64,000 nt of DNA from Rhizobium leguminosarum (GCF_004123835.1 NZ_MZMU01000012.1:744001-808000), one strand, 5' to 3'. Counted from the first letter of the stretch, positions 1-8,152 are shown. Program-made: numbers and translations. Notes: generated by a model from the sequence alone, not told the origin.

Positions 1-46
1 TAGCGATAGCGCAACCTCACCGAAATGAGGGGCGTTGGCCGAAGAG

Positions 47-655
47 ATGAATTTTTCGATCTATGGAACCGGCCTGATGATGGGCCTCAGCCTGATCGTC
101 GCCATCGGCGCGCAGAACGCCTTCATCCTCCGCCAGGGCTTACGCAACGAACATGTCTTTGCCGTCTGCTTCGCATGCGCCTTATCGGATGCCGCGCTGA
201 TCGTGCTTGGCGTGACCAGCCTGCAGCAAATCGCCAGGTTCATGCCCTGGCTCGATCCTGTCATGCGCTACGGAGGAGCCGTATTTCTGGTCTGGTACGG
301 GGCAAGAAGCCTCTATTCCGCCTTGCGGTCGTCCGCCGCACTGACAGCCGGGGAAGCCAAAACATCGAGCTTTCGGCAGACGCTCGCGACCTGCCTCGCA
401 CTCACCTGGCTCAATCCGCATGTTTATCTCGACACCGTGGTGCTGCTCGGCACGATATCGACACGATATCCGGGCGAGCAGGCTTCTTTTGCAGCCGGGG
501 CGGTGACGGGCTCCTTCCTGTTCTTCTTTTCGCTCGGATATGGCGCGAAGCGGCTGCGGCCGATCTTCTCGAAACCCTCATCCTGGCGCGTGTTGGAAAC
601 GCTCGTCGCTTTCACGATGTGGATCATAGCGTTCAAGCTGCTGGGCGGGTTGTGA
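47..655 (+). CDS. LysE/ArgO-family amino acid exporter
   Basis: This is a 202-residue inner-membrane protein with hydrophobic segments throughout, matching the LysE/RhtB fold of about 200 residues. The N-terminus has the family pattern GLMMGLSLIVAIGAQNAF, and NPHVYLDTVVLLG near residues 125-140 is typical of the LysE/ArgO branch that exports lysine or arginine. I chose the ATG preceded by a GAAGAG purine run over an in-frame TTG 12 bases upstream. It is convergent with the LysR gene that follows, so that regulator is probably not its dedicated LysG/ArgP partner. The exported substrate cannot be read from the sequence. Confidence 0.85.
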   Translation: MNFSIYGTGLMMGLSLIVAIGAQNAFILRQGLRNEHVFAVCFACALSDAALIVLGVTSLQQIARFMPWLDPVMRYGGAVFLVWYGARSLYSALRSSAALTAGEAKTSSFRQTLATCLALTWLNPHVYLDTVVLLGTISTRYPGEQASFAAGAVTGSFLFFFSLGYGAKRLRPIFSKPSSWRVLETLVAFTMWIIAFKLLGGL

Positions 656-668
656 TCGCCGATCCGCT

Positions 669-1880
669 TCACGGCGTTTCGGTGGCAGGCTCCTCGTTCG
701 ACGAGACGAACTTCAGGAATTGTTCCTGTGCGCGCGTCGGCATCCAATTGATGCGCAGGGTGAGGCCGATCGGTCGTGCCGTGTGGCTGAGGTCGAGCGG
801 CAAAGCCTTGAGGAGGCCGCGGGACAATTCCGCCTGGGCCTGCAGGTAGGAAATGCAGCCGAGATGGTCCGTTCCGTTCAGCAATTCGCGCATCAGGATG
901 AGCGAGCTCGATTCGACGATGCTCTTCGGCGGGTGGTCCAGACCCTCGAACAGGGCGTCGAAGTGCCGTCGTATCGGTGTGCCGCGCTGGCCGACGATCC
1001 ATGGATAGGCCGCGAGTTCCTCGACCGAGAGCTCCGAGCGTGCCGTCAGCGGATGGTTGCTGCCGGCGACGACGACCAGCGTATCGGTGAACAGGAAGCG
1101 TTGCTCGACGTCACCGATCGGTGCGGGATCACGCAACGCGCCAATCAGGAAATCGATCTCGCCGCGCCTGAGGCCGGCAAGCAGATCGGCATAGGGACCT
1201 TCCAGAATGTGGATCGGCGTGTTCGGACGCGATTTCCGGAACTCGGCGATAGCTCTCGGAAGCACGAAGGAGCGCGAAAGCGGCATCGCACCGACGACGA
1301 TCCGACCTGCTTCCTCTGAAAGCGTTTCGGCGAGATCCACCTCCGCCTGCGCCAGTTCGGCAAAGGCGAGGCGTGCGGCCTGTGCGAGCGTTCCGGCGGC
1401 GCGGGTGGCGACGATGCCGTAGGAGGTCCGCTCGAACAGCGGGCGGGCGGCTTCCTCCTCAAGCTGCGTCACCGCCCGGTGAACGGTGGGTTGGGCCAGG
1501 CCGAGCCTGCGAGCGGCAAGCGTGAAATTCTCGGCCTCGCGCACGGCGACGAGGGCCTGCAGCTGCGAGGTCGTCGCGACCATGCGAAGGCGCGGGCTGA
1601 GTTCGTTGAGGGCCGGATCGAGGAAACCGAAGGCTCTTCGCACACGCTTTGCGAGGACATCGCCCTGCGCATTGGCGAACAGTCCCTGCGGCGTCCTGGT
1701 GAACAGGGTCGTGCGCAGGCCGCGCTCTATCTTGGAGAGCGCCTGCGTGACCGCAGGCTGCGAGAGATGGCAGACATCGGCCGCCCGGGTGACGGAATTG
1801 GTGTCGACCACTGCCAGGAAGACCCGGAGGTGGCGGAGGTTATGCTGGACTTGCGATGCCTGAGATGCTGTCGGATTCAA
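669..1880 (-). CDS. LysR-type regulator with two N-terminal HTH domains
   Basis: This 403-residue protein is about 100 residues longer than a normal LysR regulator. Residues 15-74 form a LysR-type winged helix-turn-helix (FLAVVDTNSVTRAADVCHLS), and residues 106-164 form a second one (LVAVREAENFTLAARRLGLA). The effector-binding domain follows from about 193 to 395. The TTG start overlaps the stop codon of the upstream oxidoreductase gene (TTGA), so the two are translationally coupled. Through that partner it is linked to the aromatic-ring cleavage genes on the other strand, and it is the best candidate regulator for the symmetrical sites upstream of them. That regulatory role is inferred from position. 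Confidence 0.85.
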   Translation of the reverse strand: MNPTASQASQVQHNLRHLRVFLAVVDTNSVTRAADVCHLSQPAVTQALSKIERGLRTTLFTRTPQGLFANAQGDVLAKRVRRAFGFLDPALNELSPRLRMVATTSQLQALVAVREAENFTLAARRLGLAQPTVHRAVTQLEEEAARPLFERTSYGIVATRAAGTLAQAARLAFAELAQAEVDLAETLSEEAGRIVVGAMPLSRSFVLPRAIAEFRKSRPNTPIHILEGPYADLLAGLRRGEIDFLIGALRDPAPIGDVEQRFLFTDTLVVVAGSNHPLTARSELSVEELAAYPWIVGQRGTPIRRHFDALFEGLDHPPKSIVESSSLILMRELLNGTDHLGCISYLQAQAELSRGLLKALPLDLSHTARPIGLTLRINWMPTRAQEQFLKFVSSNEEPATETP

Positions 1881-2761
1881 GTCAAATTACGCTCCAGAAT
1901 GGCATCCGCCCGCGCTTCCAGAGAATTCTCCTCCGTGCGGATGTCCAATTCGCCGATCTGCCGCTGCCAGTCGGTCGTTGCCGAGGCCATGCGGTCCGGC
2001 AGGCCGAGTTCCCTCAGTGTCGCGGCGACTTCCTGCATCTCCGCCGCCCGCCGCCTCCCATGGGCCATCATGCGTTCAAGGTTGTAAGCTGCGCGCGCGG
2101 TCCAGTCCATCCCGGGATCAGAAGCCTGGAGAGAGGCGAGCACTGCCTTCTCGACCCCGGCGCGGCGCGCGGCAAGCAGGCATTCCGCGGTCAGCGCTTC
2201 GAAACCCTTGATCATCACCGATCGGAGCATCTTGATCGAGGAGGCCTGCCCGACCTCGTTTCCCGCCGTCTGGACCTTCATGCCGAGGTCGAGGAGCACG
2301 CGTTGCGCGCGGTCTGCCTGTGATCCGGAGATCAGCAGCGGCGTTCGATGACGGGCGGGATGGACAGGCGACATCACGGCGACGTCGACATAGATGGCGC
2401 CGGCGGCTTCGACGAGCTTGGCGGCCGCCGCCTTCGTCGCGGGGGAGCAGGAATTGCAGTCGAGATACAAGGCGTCCCTGTCGAGGAATTCGGCGGCGCG
2501 CGCCGCAGCTTCCAGAGAGCGATCCGCAGTCACCAGACTGAATACGGTGCCGGCGCCCGCCAATGCCTGCCCCGGAATTTCGGCACAGTCGACGCCGAGA
2601 TCCGAACAGGCCCGGAGCAAATCGCCACGCAGGGATGGATCCTCCACCTTTATGTCGAATGTGGAGATCCTACCGGGGGACGCAGCGCCATTCTCGGATA
2701 TCCAGCCCGACACAAAGGCCTGCGCTGCTTCGCCGAATCCGATCGTTGCAATCGCCGACAT
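1877..2761 (-). CDS. NAD(P)-binding 6-phosphogluconate dehydrogenase-like oxidoreductase (DUF1932)
   Basis: This 294-residue protein starts with a dinucleotide-binding segment (IATIGFGEAAQAFVSGW) and has a C-terminal DUF1932-type helical domain around IKMLRSVMIKGFEAL, near residue 190. It resembles the 3-hydroxyisobutyrate/6-phosphogluconate dehydrogenase superfamily. The ATG is chosen because it follows a GGGAAAGGGA ribosome site; an open frame continues upstream but lacks family similarity. It is divergent from the ring-cleavage genes and overlaps the LysR start. A role in reducing or oxidising an intermediate of that pathway is an inference from context; the substrate is unknown. Confidence 0.8.
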   Translation of the reverse strand: MSAIATIGFGEAAQAFVSGWISENGAASPGRISTFDIKVEDPSLRGDLLRACSDLGVDCAEIPGQALAGAGTVFSLVTADRSLEAAARAAEFLDRDALYLDCNSCSPATKAAAAKLVEAAGAIYVDVAVMSPVHPARHRTPLLISGSQADRAQRVLLDLGMKVQTAGNEVGQASSIKMLRSVMIKGFEALTAECLLAARRAGVEKAVLASLQASDPGMDWTARAAYNLERMMAHGRRRAAEMQEVAATLRELGLPDRMASATTDWQRQIGELDIRTEENSLEARADAILERNLT

Positions 2762-2991
2762 CGGTTTTCCCTTTCCCGATGCTGCCAGGCAGCTCGTTCC
2801 TCGAAGTGAAATTGGGCAGGCAGGCGCGGTCCCGGCCGCGCCTGCCGCGAGGGCATCCTCCCTACGTCGACGTCTGCCTTGTCGGCGGAGGCGTCGATAT
2901 GTGATGGCTCGACATGCGTCTTCGAGCCTGATCGTGGCGTTAGGCTGTCCGGATGTGAGGGAAATTCCCATTTCAAAATGATCGGCGACAT

Positions 2992-3059
2992 ATAAGAAAA
3001 AGCTATAGTTCGCTGCCGGCGGGGATCAGCTGAGCGGCTTTCCTATAGCGAAAACTTAT
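2992..3059. promoter_or_regulatory. Pair of mirror-image 17-bp dyads, probable LysR operator region
   Basis: The left copy (2992-3008) reads ATAAG-AAAAA-GCTATAG. The right copy (3043-3059) reads CTATAGC-GAAAA-CTTAT, the exact inverse of the left copy in both outer blocks. The copies are 34 bp apart and lie between divergent operons. TATA-N9-TATA spacing within a copy is in the range of T-N11-A LysR boxes. Which regulator binds is not shown. Confidence 0.55.
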
Positions 3060-3118
3060 GAGATCGGCGCAAATTCCAAATTGGCAAACGGCAGGCTGAG
3101 GCATGAAATCCCGTCAAC

Positions 3119-3226
3119 TACAGCATGTCGCGCAAAAGTGTGCAGCGGTTTTGCGACAACGACATGCGCAAAACCAAAGACCTAAAGCATGGCAAGCGAA
3201 TCTGAAAGATCGCGACGCGCTTTAGG
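3119..3226 (+). repeat. Interspersed hairpin repeat, copy A
   Basis: This copy has a CGCAAAA/TTTTGCG stem around the loop GTGTGCAGCGG, followed by a conserved AAACCAAAGACCTAAAG segment. It ends with a second inverted pair, CCTAAAGC...GCTTTAGG. It lies directly before the galB remnant and shares its architecture with the copies at 33.5, 38.7 and 39.7 kb. Confidence 0.75.
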
Positions 3227-3238
3227 AACGAGATATTC

Positions 3239-3449
3239 ATGTCGGAAAAGAAGACGGCTCTCGTCATCAGCGCCCATGTTGCGGATTTCGTCTGGCGCTG
3301 CGGTGGCGCGGCGGCGCTACACGCCAAAGGGGTTACGACGTCACGGTCGTATGCCTGTCCTTCGGACAGCGCGGCAGTCCGGCGGACGCGGCGCCCAATA
3401 AGCGGAAGGCTTTCAATCGGTCTTTCCGCGCACGGTCGACGAGCTCTGA
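3239..3449 (+). pseudogene. galB: Deletion remnant of a GalB-type (PIG-L/LmbE family) 4-oxalomesaconate hydratase
   Basis: The first 30 codons give a clear PIG-L/GalB N-terminus (TALVISAHVADFVWRCGG). After ALHAK the frame is broken: reading continues in another frame from 3331 as GYDVTVVCLSFGQRG. Near 3405 a third frame gives EGFQSVFPRTVDEL and a stop, which resembles the C-terminus of GalB proteins. Only about 210 bp remain of a gene expected to be about 720 bp, so the central part including most of the active site is gone. It sits 24 bp before the dioxygenase, in the position of a first operon gene. The N-terminal match is strong; the C-terminal assignment is my inference. Confidence 0.75.
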
Positions 3450-3473
3450 CCGGCCAAGGGAGGAGAGAGATAG

Positions 3474-4436
3474 ATGGAACCTTGTTTCGACATTGCCCAC
3501 TTGGCGCATGTCGAGATGTATTCGAACAAGTTCGAAGAAAGTCTCGACTTTTTTCTGCGGGTCTACGGCCTGAGCCTTGCCGGCCGGGACGAGAATTCCG
3601 CCTACCTCAGGGCATGGGACGATTACGAGTTCCATACGCTGAAGCTGACGCGCCACCACACGACCGGCGTCGGGCACATCGCCTATCGGGCCTCTTCGCC
3701 TGAGGCGCTCGACCGGCGGGTGAAGGTGATCGAAGCGAGCGGCTACAAGGTTCTGGGATGGGTCGACGGCGATCTCGGCCATAACAGCGCCTTTCGCTTC
3801 GAGGATCCGTTCGGGCATGTGTTCGAAATCTATTACGACACGGTCCGCTACCGACCGCCCGACGATGAAAAGCCGGCTCTGAAGAATATTGCGCAGCGCT
3901 ATCATGGTCGGGGATGCCACCCCCGGCGTCTCGACCATCTTAATCTTCTGGCGTCGGATGTTTCCGAGTTCAGGCGGTTCATGGAGACGTGCCTGGGGTC
4001 CCGGGTGACCGAGATGATCCAGCTCGACAACGGGCGCGTAGGCGGCTGCTGGTTCACCATCAACAACAAGGGCTACGACCTTGCCTGCACCGAGGAGCAT
4101 GGCCGCGGCGACGCTCGTCTTCACCACGTCACCTATGCGACGGACACGCGGGACGACATTCTGCGGGCGGCCGACATCTTTCTGGAAAACGGCGTCCACA
4201 TCGAGACCGGCCCGCACAAACACGCGATCCAGGGCACGTTCTTCCTCTACGTCTGGGAGCCGGCCGGCAATCGCGTCGAGCTTGCCAATGCCGGCGCGCG
4301 TCTCATCCTGGCGCCCGACTGGGAGCCGATCGTCTGGACCGAGGCCGACCGGAAAAAGGGGCAGGCCTGGGGGCTGAGGACGATCGAAACATTCCACACC
4401 CACGGCACGCCGCCGGCGGACAAGAACGGAGCATAA
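3474..4436 (+). CDS. Two-domain extradiol ring-cleavage dioxygenase (VOC superfamily, catechol 2,3-dioxygenase-like)
   Basis: This 320-residue protein has two VOC repeats, about residues 6-125 and 150-275. The C-terminal half carries the 2-His-1-carboxylate iron site: H155 in RRLDHLNLL, H218 in RLHHVTYA and E269 in NRVEL. It should cleave a catechol-type ring next to the hydroxyls using Fe(II) and O2. A strong GGAGGAGAG ribosome site precedes the ATG. The GalC- and GalD-like genes downstream indicate that the substrate probably yields an oxalomesaconate-type product, but two-domain type I dioxygenases are not the usual gallate or protocatechuate 4,5-dioxygenases. The exact substrate is therefore open. 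Confidence 0.85.
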   Translation: MEPCFDIAHLAHVEMYSNKFEESLDFFLRVYGLSLAGRDENSAYLRAWDDYEFHTLKLTRHHTTGVGHIAYRASSPEALDRRVKVIEASGYKVLGWVDGDLGHNSAFRFEDPFGHVFEIYYDTVRYRPPDDEKPALKNIAQRYHGRGCHPRRLDHLNLLASDVSEFRRFMETCLGSRVTEMIQLDNGRVGGCWFTINNKGYDLACTEEHGRGDARLHHVTYATDTRDDILRAADIFLENGVHIETGPHKHAIQGTFFLYVWEPAGNRVELANAGARLILAPDWEPIVWTEADRKKGQAWGLRTIETFHTHGTPPADKNGA

Positions 4437-4438
4437 GC

Positions 4439-5110
4439 ATGGGCATCGTCGTACAGAACATACCACGGGCGGAAGCTGATGTGATCGACAGGCTTGCCAA
4501 ATCAGGCGTCGCGACGGTCCACGAAGCCCAGGGGCGCAAAGGCATGCTCGCCAGCCATATGAGGCCGATCTATTCAGGCGCGCAGATCGCCGGCTCCGCC
4601 ATCACGATCTCCGCACCGCCCGGTGACAACTGGATGATCCATGTTGCGATCGAGCAGATCAAGACCGGCGACATCCTGGTGCTTTCGCCGACCTCGCCCT
4701 GCGATAACGGCTATTTCGGCGATCTGCTTGCCACCTCGGCGCGGGCGCGAGGTTGCCGCGGCCTCGTCATCGACGCCGGTGTCCGCGATATCAGGGATCT
4801 GACCCAGATGCAGTTCCCGGTGTGGTCCAAGGCCGTGTCCGCGCAGGGGACGGTCAAGGAAACGCTCGGTTCGGTCAACGTTCCGATCGTCTGCGCTGGC
4901 GCCTTCATCGAAGCCGGCGACATCATCGTCGCCGACGATGACGGGGTGTGCGTGGTGAAGCTCAACGAGGCCGAGGAGGTTCTGGCCTCGGCCGAGAAAC
5001 GGGTGGCGAACGAGGAGGCCAAGCGTCAACGCCTCGCTGCCGGCGAACTCGGGCTCGATATTTATGACATGCGGTCGAAGCTCCGGGAGAAGGGGCTCAA
5101 ATATGTATGA
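4439..5110 (+). CDS. galC: 4-carboxy-4-hydroxy-2-oxoadipate aldolase (RraA-like fold)
   Basis: This 223-residue protein begins VVQNIPRAEADVIDRL and contains GVATVHEAQGR, both characteristic of the LigK/GalC branch of the RraA-like superfamily. GDLLATSARARGCRGLVIDAGVRD near residues 95-120 holds the family's metal/substrate loop, including the Arg-Asp pair. The family splits 4-carboxy-4-hydroxy-2-oxoadipate into pyruvate and oxaloacetate using Mg2+ or Mn2+. The start lies 2 bases after the dioxygenase stop, and the gene overlaps the next one, so all three are one operon. With galB deleted, the substrate would have to come from another hydratase. Confidence 0.85.
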   Translation: MGIVVQNIPRAEADVIDRLAKSGVATVHEAQGRKGMLASHMRPIYSGAQIAGSAITISAPPGDNWMIHVAIEQIKTGDILVLSPTSPCDNGYFGDLLATSARARGCRGLVIDAGVRDIRDLTQMQFPVWSKAVSAQGTVKETLGSVNVPIVCAGAFIEAGDIIVADDDGVCVVKLNEAEEVLASAEKRVANEEAKRQRLAAGELGLDIYDMRSKLREKGLKYV

Positions 5111-6197
5111 GGACGGCATTGCCTGCCTCTGGATGCGAGGCGGAACGTCGAAGGGTGCCTATTTCCTGGCCGAGGACCTGTCTGGGGATCCCGGCGAACG
5201 GGACGCCCTGCTGCTTGCCATCATGGGCTCGCCGGACTCGCGGCAGATCGATGGGATCGGCGGAGCAGATCCGCTGACATCAAAGGTCGCGGTGCTCTCC
5301 GCCTCTTCGCGTGAGGATGCCGACGTCGACTATCTTTTCCTGCAGGTCTTCGTCGATCAGGCGCTGGTCAGCGACGCGCAGGGATGCGGGAATATCCTTG
5401 CCGGCGTCGGTCCGGCAGCGATCGAGCGGGGCCTGGTGAAGGCATCGGGCGAGGTCACGCCGGTCCGCATCCATATGGTGAACTCCGGCGAGGTCGCGGT
5501 CAGCAGGATCGAGACGCCGAACGGCCGCGTCAACTACCAGGGCAAGGCCGAAATCGCAGGCGTGCCGGGAAGCCATGCTGCCATACCGCTGCTCTTCGTC
5601 AACATTGCTGGCTCGATGTGCGGCGCCCTTCTTCCGACAGGAAACGAGGTCGACGTCATCGACGGCGTCGAGGCGACGCTGATCGACAACGGCATGCCCT
5701 GCGTGATCATGCGGGCCTCGGACTTCGGGCTTTCAGGCACGGAGAGCCGCGAGGCGTTGGAAGCAGACGAACACCTCAAGCAGCGCATCGAATCCATCCG
5801 TCTCAAGGCGGGGCCGATGATGAATCTCGGCGACGTCAGTTCCGCGTCAGTTCCCAAAATGACCCTGGTATCGGAGCCCCGAACCGGCGGATCGATCGGC
5901 ACGCGCAGCTTCATTCCGCACCGCGTTCACGCCTCGGTCGGCGTGCTCGCCGCGGTCACCGTTGCGACGGCGACGCGGCTCAGCCGTTCTCCGGCGCATG
6001 CACTGGCACATGCTTCCACAGACGGCCGTTACCGGATCGAGCATCCCACAGGTGACATGGAGGTGTTCCTCGATCTGGCCGCAGACGGCTCGGTCCAAGG
6101 GGCGGGGACGATCAGAACGGCGCGCAAGTTGTTCGACGGTAGAGTGTTTCCCAATTTGCCGGCCCGCCCGAGCCTTGGTCAAAACCGTCTCGACTGA
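5103..6197 (+). CDS. galD: 4-oxalomesaconate tautomerase, PrpF/GalD family
   Basis: This 364-residue protein opens with the PrpF-family signature WMRGGTSKGAYF and has QGCGNILAGVGPAAIERG near residue 95, typical of this diaminopimelate-epimerase-like fold. GalD interconverts keto and enol forms of 4-oxalomesaconate; PrpF members isomerise aconitate. Its place after a GalC-type aldolase and a ring-cleavage enzyme favours the GalD role. The ATG lies inside the last codons of the aldolase gene, overlapping by 8 bp, which implies translational coupling. Its 3' end overlaps the convergent small gene on the minus strand. Confidence 0.85.
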   Translation: MYEDGIACLWMRGGTSKGAYFLAEDLSGDPGERDALLLAIMGSPDSRQIDGIGGADPLTSKVAVLSASSREDADVDYLFLQVFVDQALVSDAQGCGNILAGVGPAAIERGLVKASGEVTPVRIHMVNSGEVAVSRIETPNGRVNYQGKAEIAGVPGSHAAIPLLFVNIAGSMCGALLPTGNEVDVIDGVEATLIDNGMPCVIMRASDFGLSGTESREALEADEHLKQRIESIRLKAGPMMNLGDVSSASVPKMTLVSEPRTGGSIGTRSFIPHRVHASVGVLAAVTVATATRLSRSPAHALAHASTDGRYRIEHPTGDMEVFLDLAADGSVQGAGTIRTARKLFDGRVFPNLPARPSLGQNRLD

Positions 6198-6357
6198 CTG
6201 GCCGAGGCGTGTCCATTTCGCGCTGGCAATCTGCCAGCAGATGTGGCGGAAAGCGCCTTAGCTCCCGGAGCGCATGCTCATGGTTCGCATCCCTGCGCCG
6301 CTGCGACTTGAATGCGGAAAGGGCCTGTACGATATTCCAGATGTTTGTTTGAGACAT
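6112..6357 (-). CDS. Small DUF1127-like protein
   Basis: This 81-residue basic protein contains ALRELRRFPPHLLAD, which resembles the RELxxLxxHLLxDIG core of DUF1127 proteins. The usual IG after the Asp is replaced by Cys-Gln, and the tail beyond overlaps galD, so the 3' end may be frame-shifted or eroded. It is transcribed away from an LsrB/VtlR-like LysR gene. In Brucella, VtlR is known to activate small DUF1127 genes, which makes this a plausible target. Coding status is moderately supported, and the function of the family is only partly known. Confidence 0.5.
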   Translation of the reverse strand: MSQTNIWNIVQALSAFKSQRRRDANHEHALRELRRFPPHLLADCQREMDTPRPVSRDGFDQGSGGPANWETLYRRTTCAPF

Positions 6358-6472
6358 GTCGGGCCTCCTTTGCTGCATTTAGCTGCCGACGCTCGAAATG
6401 TGAGGCTCAATTGACATTCAATCAAACAAAATGATATGGGGTTATAAATCAGAAAAATTGAAAGATGCGACG

Positions 6473-7372
6473 ATGAGCATTCCCTTTCGCCGTCCCATTC
6501 CGCTGCTTGACAACGAAGTGCTGCGTACCTTCGTGGCTATCGCAGAGACAGGCAATTTTTCGACCGCCGCAGAGGCAGTCTTCCGCACGCCATCGGCGGT
6601 ATCGATGCAGATCAAGAAGCTTGAAGAACAACTTGGTGCGACGCTGTTTCTGCGCGACGCCCGCTCGGTGTCGTTGACGCGTCACGGCGAGATGTTGCTG
6701 TCCTACGCGCGCAACATGCTGGCGCTGTCGAACGAGGCGGTGTCGCGCTTCATCATGCCGGAGCTCAGCGGCGTCGTGCGGCTCGGCGCGCCGGAGGATA
6801 TCGGCGAACGGCTGCTGCCGAGCATCCTGAAGAGTTTCGCCGAAAGCTATCCCGGCATCATGGTCGACGTGACCATCGACATGAGCATCGGGCTGAAGAA
6901 GCGCATGGAGGAGCAGCGGCTCGACCTGGCGTTGATCAACTGTGCGACACGGCCGTTCCCGACCGGCGGTGAGGTGGTGTTTCGCGAGCGGCTGGTCTGG
7001 GCCGGCGCCAAATGCGGTTCGGCGCATCGCCGGGATCCGCTGCCGATCTCGATCTGGGAAGACGGCTGCATCTGGCGCCAGGAGGCGCTCTCCCAGCTCG
7101 AACGCAACAAGCGGCATTATCGCGTCGCCTATCTCAGCGGCCACACGATGGCGCAGCGCGCCGCCGTGCTTTCCGATCTCGCCATCGCGCCGCTGCCGCT
7201 GTCCTATGTCAACGAGGACATGGCGATCCTCGGGCCTCAGGAAGGGCTGCCGGAGCTCGGCGCCTTCGATATCCGCCTGCTGACCGCCTCGCAGGTGTCG
7301 GGGCCGATCGAGACGGTGGCCGACAGCATTCGCGGCGCCTTTGCCGAGAGAGCGAAGGCGGTCGCCGCCTAG
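6473..7372 (+). CDS. LsrB/VtlR-like LysR regulator
   Basis: This 299-residue protein has an N-terminal HTH (VAIAETGNFSTAAEAVF) within an opening, MSIPFRRPIPLLDNEVLRTF, that closely matches LsrB of Sinorhizobium and VtlR of Brucella. LsrB is linked to symbiosis, lipopolysaccharide and oxidative-stress genes; VtlR controls the sRNA AbcR2 and small DUF1127 proteins. Cysteines occur in INCATR, AKCGSAH and EDGCIW, two of them in the same contexts as in LsrB. The middle of the effector domain diverges and trxB is not adjacent, so this may be a paralogue rather than the chromosomal lsrB. The ATG was chosen to match the family N-terminus. Confidence 0.8.
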   Translation: MSIPFRRPIPLLDNEVLRTFVAIAETGNFSTAAEAVFRTPSAVSMQIKKLEEQLGATLFLRDARSVSLTRHGEMLLSYARNMLALSNEAVSRFIMPELSGVVRLGAPEDIGERLLPSILKSFAESYPGIMVDVTIDMSIGLKKRMEEQRLDLALINCATRPFPTGGEVVFRERLVWAGAKCGSAHRRDPLPISIWEDGCIWRQEALSQLERNKRHYRVAYLSGHTMAQRAAVLSDLAIAPLPLSYVNEDMAILGPQEGLPELGAFDIRLLTASQVSGPIETVADSIRGAFAERAKAVAA

Positions 7373-7539
7373 CCGCACGGACAGGATTATGCGCCGATCG
7401 AAAGTGCCAGCGCGTGCTATCGGACGCGCTGTCGTAGCGGGTACCCTTTCAGCAGCTGAACCTTTTGGTTTGTCGCGCGTTATCGGCGCGGACGGCATTT
7501 GTCGCCGTTCGGGGTTGATTTCAAACAAGGATATCCGAG

Positions 7540-7695
7540 ATGACGACAACGGCCAAAATTGCCGCAGCCTTGATGGTTCTTCTTGCCCTTTCCTCCTGCG
7601 GCAACACGATCCGCGGCATAGGAAGGGATACGGCAAACACCGTGAACGCCACCCAGGATGCCGGCCGCTCAGTCGACCGCGCCGCGAAGAAGTGA
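7540..7695 (+). CDS. Entericidin-family small lipoprotein
   Basis: This 51-residue reading frame starts MTTTAKIAAALMVLLALSSC, a short lipoprotein signal with the lipobox LSSC and cleavage before the Cys. It continues GNTIRGIGRDTANTVNATQD, the usual EcnA/EcnB pattern of a small helical lipoprotein. Entericidins are envelope lipoproteins of uncertain role, sometimes regarded as stress-related bacteriolytic toxin/antidote peptides. Only one copy is present here. Assignment rests on the lipobox plus the GxGRDT...A motif. Confidence 0.8.
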   Translation: MTTTAKIAAALMVLLALSSCGNTIRGIGRDTANTVNATQDAGRSVDRAAKK

Positions 7696-7769
7696 TGACG
7701 GTTCAGATTCCTTCTGGGATTGCCTGACCAGATACTGACCGAGGGGTCAAATGACCGGTCCTGATCATC

Positions 7770-8132
7770 CTAACGGATGACCGGGGGATAGAGCTTTTCG
7801 AGGCCACCGGATCGGCTGAGGCCGGTCCGGAAGGCTTGGTAGGCCGGATGCTGGCCAGAGCGGGCGGCTTCCATCAGCCGGATCTGCAGCCGATCCGGCG
7901 CTTGGGCCCCGAGCCACATTCCCAGTTTTTCGAGCTTCAGAGAGTTTAAGACACGCGATCCGGCGGCAAGATCGAGATGGCGGCGCAGGCCGTCGAGCAG
8001 GTTGTCGTCCTGGGCAGCGTTTTCCATGAGCAGCGCCAGATAGGACTTGTCGGTCTCCGACAGCGCGGCGAGCTTTTCCGCAACGGTATCGCGGTCGGGA
8101 AAGGGAACATTGCCTGTCATCGAATCGTCCAT
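7770..8132 (-). CDS. Conserved-looking hypothetical protein
   Basis: This 120-residue protein has no motif I recognise. It is rich in Leu, Asp and Arg, has no signal peptide or membrane segment, and is predicted mostly helical (VAEKLAALSETDKSYLALLM). It starts 20 bp after the binding-protein gene on the same strand and is probably co-transcribed with it. Two close Met codons are possible starts (8132 or 8120). Confidence 0.55.
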   Translation of the reverse strand: MDDSMTGNVPFPDRDTVAEKLAALSETDKSYLALLMENAAQDDNLLDGLRRHLDLAAGSRVLNSLKLEKLGMWLGAQAPDRLQIRLMEAARSGQHPAYQAFRTGLSRSGGLEKLYPPVIR

Positions 8133-8152
8133 GCTTGATCGTGTTTTGGCCG

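Larger units (their letters stand above)
2762..3238. other. Divergent intergenic region with hairpin, dyads and repeat
   Basis: This is the gap between the DUF1932 gene and the galB remnant. Besides the two dyads and the interspersed repeat listed separately, it holds a perfect 9-bp stem CAGGCGCGG/CCGCGCCTG at 2821-2844, which lies in the leader of the minus-strand oxidoreductase transcript. I see no credible protein gene here. Confidence 0.5.
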
